Source: an uncultured Eggerthellaceae bacterium
Lineage (GTDB): Bacteria; Actinomycetota; Coriobacteriia; Coriobacteriales; Eggerthellaceae
DNA: 64,000 nucleotides
Direction: 5' to 3'
Assembly (NCBI GenBank): GCA_934648845.1
Contig: CAKUFS010000011.1
Span: forward strand, 1-64,000
Shown: in pieces, positions 59,841 through 64,000 of the stretch
Numbering within the stretch: the first letter of the stretch is position 1
Layout of the letters: every line of letters begins with the position of its first letter
Notes under the pieces: model-generated
The model's input: only the letters and a program-made list of their open reading frames with translations
Told to the model about the DNA's origin: nothing
The model's database searches: none
Position numbers and translations under genes: made by a program

Positions 59841-61061
59841 TTATAGACGACCCTGCTCGCGATACGCCTGAACGACCGTAGGCAGACCCCACAAGTTGAT
59901 GAAGCCCTCTGCCTGATTCTGATCGTAATCAGACTCGCCAAACGTCACCAGATCCTCGGAGTACAACGAATACGGAGACGTTGTACCGGCAGGAATAATG
60001 TTGCCCTTGTACAGCTTCAGCTTCACCGAGCCCGTGCAGTACTTATCGGCTTCATCGGCAAATGCGGAAATTGCCTCGCGCAGCGGCGTATACCACTTGC
60101 CGTTATAAATCAGGTCGGCGAAGTCGATGGCAAGCTTCTGCTTCTCGTGGAGCACTTCCTTGTCAACCGTGATCATTTCCAGATGCTCGTGAGCGAAGTA
60201 CAGAATGGTTCCGCCCGGCGTCTCGTAAACACCGCGGTCCTTCATGCCCACCAGACGGTTCTCAACGATGTCGATAATGCCAATGCCGTTCTTGCCGCCC
60301 AGCTCGTTGAGCTTCTCGATAATCTTCGAAACCTTCATCTTCTCGCCATCAACGGCAACGGGAACGCCAGCTTCAAAATCGATGGTCACATACGTAGGCT
60401 CGTCGGGCGCCTGCATGGGAGACACGCCCATCTCAAGGAAGCCTTCTTTTTCGTACTGAGGCTCGTTAGACGGATCTTCCAGATCAAGACCCTCGTGGGA
60501 CAAATGCCACAAGTTCTTATCCTTGGAATAGCTAGTCTCGCGCGAAATCTTCAGAGGAATATTATGCGCTTCGGCGTAATCGATCTCTTCGTCGCGGGAC
60601 TTGATATCCCACTCGCGCCACGGGGCGATAATCTTCAAATCGGGAGCAAAACGCTTGATGGCAAGCTCAAAACGCACTTGGTCGTTGCCCTTGCCCGTTG
60701 CGCCGTGAACCACGGCATCGGCACCTTCTGCAAGCGCAATCTCTGCCAGCTTCTTACCAATCACCGGGCGCGCAAACGCGGTGCCCAGCAAGTAAGTTTC
60801 ATACTTGGCGTCCATCTTCAGCGCGGGAACGATAATCTCATCGCACATTTCGTCAACCAGATCGGCCACGATAAGCTTCGAAGCACCCGTTGCCAGCGCC
60901 TTCTCCTCCAGGCCTTCAAGCTCGTCGGCCTGGCCCACGTTACCGGAAACGGCAATAATCTCGGGGTTGTTGTAGTTTTCCTTCAGCCACGGAATGATAA
61001 TCGACGTATCCAAGCCACCGGAGTACGCCAAGACAACCTTTTTGATGTCTTCCTTAGCCAT
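59841..61061 (-). CDS. argG: Argininosuccinate synthase
   Basis: Joins citrulline and aspartate with ATP in arginine synthesis. 406 residues from ATG 61061 (GGAGG 5 bases upstream). The PP-loop VVLAYSGGLDTSI, the citrulline and aspartate sites HGATGKGNDQVRFE and the central EDPSNEPQYE are intact. Normal length. argH and other arg genes are not in the window. Confidence 0.96.
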   Translation of the reverse strand: MAKEDIKKVVLAYSGGLDTSIIIPWLKENYNNPEIIAVSGNVGQADELEGLEEKALATGASKLIVADLVDEMCDEIIVPALKMDAKYETYLLGTAFARPVIGKKLAEIALAEGADAVVHGATGKGNDQVRFELAIKRFAPDLKIIAPWREWDIKSRDEEIDYAEAHNIPLKISRETSYSKDKNLWHLSHEGLDLEDPSNEPQYEKEGFLEMGVSPMQAPDEPTYVTIDFEAGVPVAVDGEKMKVSKIIEKLNELGGKNGIGIIDIVENRLVGMKDRGVYETPGGTILYFAHEHLEMITVDKEVLHEKQKLAIDFADLIYNGKWYTPLREAISAFADEADKYCTGSVKLKLYKGNIIPAGTTSPYSLYSEDLVTFGESDYDQNQAEGFINLWGLPTVVQAYREQGRL

Positions 61062-61105
61062 CTGTTCCTCCAAAAATCATAGTGAATCAAACGGATTTAC
61101 GATAC

Positions 61106-61136
61106 AACAAAAAGAGCCCGGAAACCCAGGCTCTTT
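61106..61136 (-). terminator. Terminator of the infC-rpmI-rplT operon
   Basis: On the minus strand AAAGAGCC and GGCTCTTT, with GGGTTTCC inside, form a stem followed by TTTGTTG, about 29 bases past the rplT stop. Confidence 0.85.
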
Positions 61137-61164
61137 CGAAAAATTAAACAAAATGTAAAACAAC

Positions 61165-61518
61165 TTACCGTGCTTTTTTGGAAACTTCAACCAAAGCGGC
61201 GAACGCAGGAGCGTCGGTTACTGCCAAGTCGGCCAGAACCTTGCGGTCCAGCTCAACGCCAGCCTTCTTCAGGCCGTTCATGAAGGTGCTGTAAGACATA
61301 CCGTTGATACGAGCTGCAGCATTGATGCGGGTAATCCACAGACGGCGGAACGCGCGCTTCTTGTTGCGACGGTCACGGTACTGATACTGCATGGACTTCA
61401 TGACCTGCTGCTTAGCGTTCTTGTAAGAACGCGACTTCATGCCATAGTAGCCCTTAGCGCGAGAAAGAACAGTGCGACGCTTCTTGCGAGCGGAAATAGA
61501 ACGTTTAATACGAGCCAT
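61165..61518 (-). CDS. rplT: Ribosomal protein L20
   Basis: 117 residues: ARIKRSISARKKRRTVLSRAKGYYG and RDRRNKKRAFRRLWITRINAAAR are the L20 signatures. Third gene of infC-rpmI-rplT. L20 is known to repress this operon in other bacteria. Confidence 0.97.
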   Translation of the reverse strand: MARIKRSISARKKRRTVLSRAKGYYGMKSRSYKNAKQQVMKSMQYQYRDRRNKKRAFRRLWITRINAAARINGMSYSTFMNGLKKAGVELDRKVLADLAVTDAPAFAALVEVSKKAR

Positions 61519-61541
61519 GTATATTCACTCCTTTATATGAA

Positions 61542-61739
61542 TTAGCGAAGACCCAGATTGCGCTTGATAACCTTGGCGTCTGCCGGAGCAATCTCAGTTT
61601 CGTGGCGGAAATTACGCTTACGCTTCGAGCTCTTCTTGGTCATGATGTGGCTCTTGAAAGCTTTCGCGCGAACAACTTTACCAGTACCAGTTACACGGAA
61701 GCGCTTTGCGGTACCGCGATGGGTCTTCATCTTAGGCAT
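61542..61739 (-). CDS. rpmI: Ribosomal protein L35
   Basis: 65 residues; MPKMKTHRGTAKRFRVTGTGKV is the family N-terminus. The ATG overlaps the infC stop by 8 bases, which couples translation of the two genes. Confidence 0.97.
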   Translation of the reverse strand: MPKMKTHRGTAKRFRVTGTGKVVRAKAFKSHIMTKKSSKRKRNFRHETEIAPADAKVIKRNLGLR

Positions 61740-62301
61740 TGTCTACCTTCCCTTCTTGCTTCTTACCAGTTTCTTTCTTCTTCGCCGTTCCAGGCAAAGG
61801 AGCGATCAGCATATGCATGTTGCGGCCTTCCATTTTTGGCTGCTGCTCAATGACCGCAATATCCTTCAAATCATCCGCGAGACGCTCGAGGATGGAAAGA
61901 CCGATTTCGGGGTGAGCCATTTCGCGACCACGGAACATGATGGTGATTTTCACCTTGCAACCATCTTCCAGGAAACGAACCACGTGCTTTTTCTTCGTGG
62001 TGTAGTCGCCCACATCGATTTTCGGGCGGAACTTCATTTCCTTGATCTCGATCTTGCTCTGGTTCTTGCGCGCCTGCTTGGCTTTGATGGCCTGCTCGTA
62101 CTTGTACTTGCCATAATCCATGACGCGACATACAGGAGGTTCGGCGTTCGGGGCAATTTCCACCAAATCAAGTCCCGCATTATCGGCAACGCGCTGAGCC
62201 TCGGTCACCATATAGATGCCCATCTGCCCTCCATCGTAGCCAATCAGGCGGCACTCACGCGCCGTGATTTGCTCATTAATCCTTGGTTCCTGAGCTGCTA
62301 T
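61732..62301 (-). CDS. infC: Translation initiation factor IF-3
   Basis: Keeps ribosomal subunits apart and checks the start codon. The N-domain begins at PRINEQITARECRLIGYDG and the C-domain runs through KIEIKEMKFRPKIDVGDYTTKK and EGRNMHMLIAP. I place the start at an ATA codon (62299-62301) because GAGGTG lies 6 bases before it; the in-frame GTG at 62308-62310 is part of that site and has no proper spacing. IF-3 genes often use rare start codons (AUU, AUC, AUA) for autoregulation. Protein about 189 residues. The leader upstream contains a terminator. Confidence 0.9.
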   Translation of the reverse strand: MAAQEPRINEQITARECRLIGYDGGQMGIYMVTEAQRVADNAGLDLVEIAPNAEPPVCRVMDYGKYKYEQAIKAKQARKNQSKIEIKEMKFRPKIDVGDYTTKKKHVVRFLEDGCKVKITIMFRGREMAHPEIGLSILERLADDLKDIAVIEQQPKMEGRNMHMLIAPLPGTAKKKETGKKQEGKVDNA

Positions 62302-62440
62302 TGAACTCACCTCTCTTTGTTTACCCTGTTGCAACGCATTAAAAAACCCGCGCAAAGCGGGCCGGCATAAATCGAAGTATTCATGCGACCCATCAGCTTT
62401 AGCCGAATCAGGTGGGGTCTCGAGCCCTCTTTTTTGCAAC
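62302..62440 (-). promoter_or_regulatory. infC leader with attenuator
   Basis: The infC mRNA leader contains a strong terminator (62341-62362) about 40 bases before the gene. In other bacteria leaders of this operon respond to L20 or to IF-3. This one is likely to be a transcription-attenuation leader; the sensed signal is an inference. The upstream boundary is approximate. Confidence 0.55.
62341..62362 (-). terminator. Leader terminator upstream of infC
   Basis: On the minus strand CCCGC, TTTGC and GCGGG form a compact hairpin followed by TTTTTT, in the 5' leader of infC. Confidence 0.8.
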
Positions 62441-62576
62441 CATTGCATTCTAGCATAGTTTTTAAGCAATGCAAGCATTTTTCTCGTACCAAAACAGCAA
62501 TTTATTTGCTATCATGGTTTGCGCTGTAATAAAGCTTCCGTTGCTTCGGTGCTGCATTATAGCGGATTCTTCAAGT

Positions 62577-62661
62577 GCGGGCGTGGCGGAATTGGCAGAC
62601 GCGACGGTTTTAGGTGCCGTTTCTTCGGAGTGAAGGTTCAAGTCCTTTCGCCCGCACCATT
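62577..62661 (+). tRNA. tRNA-Leu (TAG)
   Basis: An 85-nt class II tRNA: acceptor GCGGGCG pairs with CGCCCGC, anticodon loop TTTAGGT (anticodon TAG), a variable arm typical of Leu, T-loop GTTCAAG, discriminator A, and encoded CCA. Confidence 0.96.
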
Positions 62662-62673
62662 CTTTCAACGAAA

Positions 62674-62704
62674 AAGGGACCCGATCGGATCCCTTTCCTT
62701 TTAT
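62674..62704 (+). terminator. Terminator after tRNA-Leu
   Basis: AAAGGGA and TCCCTTT, with CCGATCGG inside, form a strong stem followed by CCTTTT, 12 bases after the tRNA. Confidence 0.85.
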
Positions 62705-62751
62705 CGTCCGCGCAGAACACGCCACTAGAATAGCCCACGCAGAATACACTG

Positions 62752-64000
62752 TTAGAACAGCTCAACCCGGCCCAACAACAGATCAATCAAATTGCAATTA
62801 AAAATCCCGTTGTCGTCATAAAAACTATGGGGCACATCCATGCGAACAATAATCTTTTTAAAGAAATCCTTAGCAAGCATCAGCGACAACAGCTCAGAAG
62901 ACTCTTTTTTCTCCGTATCCATGCGGAAAGCAGATTGGATATAAACCTTTCTGTCTGCGTCGTTTACCACGAAGTCAATTTCTTTTTGAGTCTTGGTGCC
63001 CTTTGAGCGATCGCAAACTACACCAACATCAACAGAGTACCCTCGAAGCAAAAGCTCGTTGTATATGATGTTCTCCATAATATGGCCTGGGTCATATTGG
63101 CGATAATTGAGGCGAGCATTTCGAAGCCCTAAATCGGTATAGTAATACTTGTTGGGATACTTGAAATACGTCTTCCCCTTGACATCGTATCGTTTGGCCA
63201 TGGAGATTAAAAAAGAATCGATAATGTACTGCGTATAATTTGAAACCAATGCGGAGCTGACCTTTTCGCCTTTCATGGACGAAATTGCATTTGCTATATT
63301 GGTCGGATTCGTTAGCGAGCTAATCTGTGACGCAAGGAAGTCCAAAATGTCATTCAGGATATCCTCACGTTCAATGCCATTGCGCTCCACGATGTCTTTA
63401 ACATACAGTTCGCGGTAAAGAGAAATCAGATAATCCTTTTTATCCTTGTCGTCTTCGAGCGCCAGCAACCTTGGCATACCGCCATAGAGCATGTAGCTAT
63501 CCAGCGCTCTTCGCTCATCCCCACCCACGGCTGAATAAAATTCCGCAAATGACAAGGGAAACACATGGATTTGCGTAGCGCGTCCGCGAAACTCCGTAGC
63601 GATATCTTTTGAAAGCCCCTTGGAATTGCTGCCCGTAACATAAACATCAAGGTTTTTATACGCCTTGAGCTCATTGAGCATGTCATAAATGGTGACCTCA
63701 ATGCCGCCGTTTTCCTTGTCCACCACTTTCGTGGTGAGCTGCACTTCATCTATGAATAAGTAGAATTTTTCGTCCCTCTTGTCCCGAACGATACCTTCCA
63801 CGTATTCGCACAAAATAATAGGATTTCTGAACTTATAGTAACGGCGCTGATCAAGTTCAATTTTCAAGATGCGATCTTCTGGGATGCCCTGCGAAAGAAG
63901 ATGATCAAAGAACAGGTCGAAAAGCAGCACCGACTTACCGCATCTGCGAATACCCGTGATTACTTTTATTTCACCATTCCACATACTGCGAATCAATCGA
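62752..64000 (-). CDS. AAA_14/DUF4143 ATPase, 5' end outside the window
   Basis: At least 414 residues, cut by the window edge; the true start is probably some 10-20 residues further upstream. Walker A GIRRCGKSVLL, Walker B KFYLFIDEVQL, then VYVTGSNSKGLS and FRGRATQIHVFPLSFAEF of the AAA_14 domain, followed by a C-terminal DUF4143 nuclease-like domain (EIDFVVNDADRKVYIQSAFRMD). Proteins of this kind are common orphan ATPases in gut anaerobes, suspected in defence or toxin functions, but without a proven role. Composition is a little more AT-rich than the surroundings, suggesting transfer. Confidence 0.88.
   Translation of the reverse strand, partial: RLIRSMWNGEIKVITGIRRCGKSVLLFDLFFDHLLSQGIPEDRILKIELDQRRYYKFRNPIILCEYVEGIVRDKRDEKFYLFIDEVQLTTKVVDKENGGIEVTIYDMLNELKAYKNLDVYVTGSNSKGLSKDIATEFRGRATQIHVFPLSFAEFYSAVGGDERRALDSYMLYGGMPRLLALEDDKDKKDYLISLYRELYVKDIVERNGIEREDILNDILDFLASQISSLTNPTNIANAISSMKGEKVSSALVSNYTQYIIDSFLISMAKRYDVKGKTYFKYPNKYYYTDLGLRNARLNYRQYDPGHIMENIIYNELLLRGYSVDVGVVCDRSKGTKTQKEIDFVVNDADRKVYIQSAFRMDTEKKESSELLSLMLAKDFFKKIIVRMDVPHSFYDDNGIFNCNLIDLLLGRVELF

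Overview
The window reads as chromosome of a strictly anaerobic, gut-type actinobacterium of the class Coriobacteriia, most likely Eggerthellales. Evidence: moderately GC-rich DNA, lipoproteins with Ser/Ala-rich linkers after the lipobox (positions 24560 and 34110), a cytoplasmic-type [NiFe] hydrogenase, radical-SAM and corrinoid-linked genes, and the actinobacterial style of GTG starts and tightly overlapping operons. The species cannot be named from sequence alone. About 46 protein genes and 5 tRNA genes can be supported.

Layout. 1-1190: no convincing gene; a dense cluster of palindromes and inverted repeats plus a strong hairpin terminator. 1191-10101: DNA repair and housekeeping (mfd, nth, mntP, a mutY-like glycosylase, a large unrecognised AAA-like protein, a HAD phosphatase). 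10258-14381: a heterodimeric ABC exporter. 14597-14798: two identical tRNA-Asp genes. 15054-19968: an overlapping trio, GGDEF/HD-GYP signalling protein, GH3-like adenylating enzyme and isoprenylcysteine-type methyltransferase. 20215-29171: an accessory locus with DegV, a fused arsenite methyltransferase/ArsS radical-SAM protein, a CobW-type GTPase and, divergently, a Tat-lipoprotein-dependent ABC importer, a DUF5714 protein and a leucine-rich-repeat protein. 29250-30326: mnmA.

30663-36054 is a cobalamin-linked locus. A canonical cobalamin riboswitch precedes an exported lipoprotein CbiK cobaltochelatase, followed by a second lipoprotein. On the other strand a divergent cobalamin-riboswitch-like leader ending in a terminator precedes a secreted protein with a transcobalamin-like DUF4430 domain, GLUG-type repeats, a cohesin-like domain and a C-terminal dockerin.

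36122-45972 is one long minus-strand operon for cell elongation (mreB, mreC, mreD, PBP2, rodA) running into a DUF697 protein and a radical-SAM/DUF2344 pair. 46117-50165 is a four-gene hydBGDA group 3b hydrogenase (sulfhydrogenase) operon. 50259-62301 is mostly housekeeping: ndk, a TPR protein, cyclophilin, tRNA-Arg, an RNA m5U methyltransferase, tRNA-Glu, a glycolipid glycosyltransferase, a DEAD-box helicase, a NifX-like protein, argG and infC-rpmI-rplT. The window ends with tRNA-Leu and a partial AAA_14/DUF4143 ATPase.

The strongest candidates for new biology are the riboswitch-controlled DUF4430-cohesin-dockerin protein paired with exported CbiK, the ArsM-ArsS fusion in its GTPase/ABC/DUF5714 neighbourhood, and several families of small palindromic repeats, two of which recur three times each.
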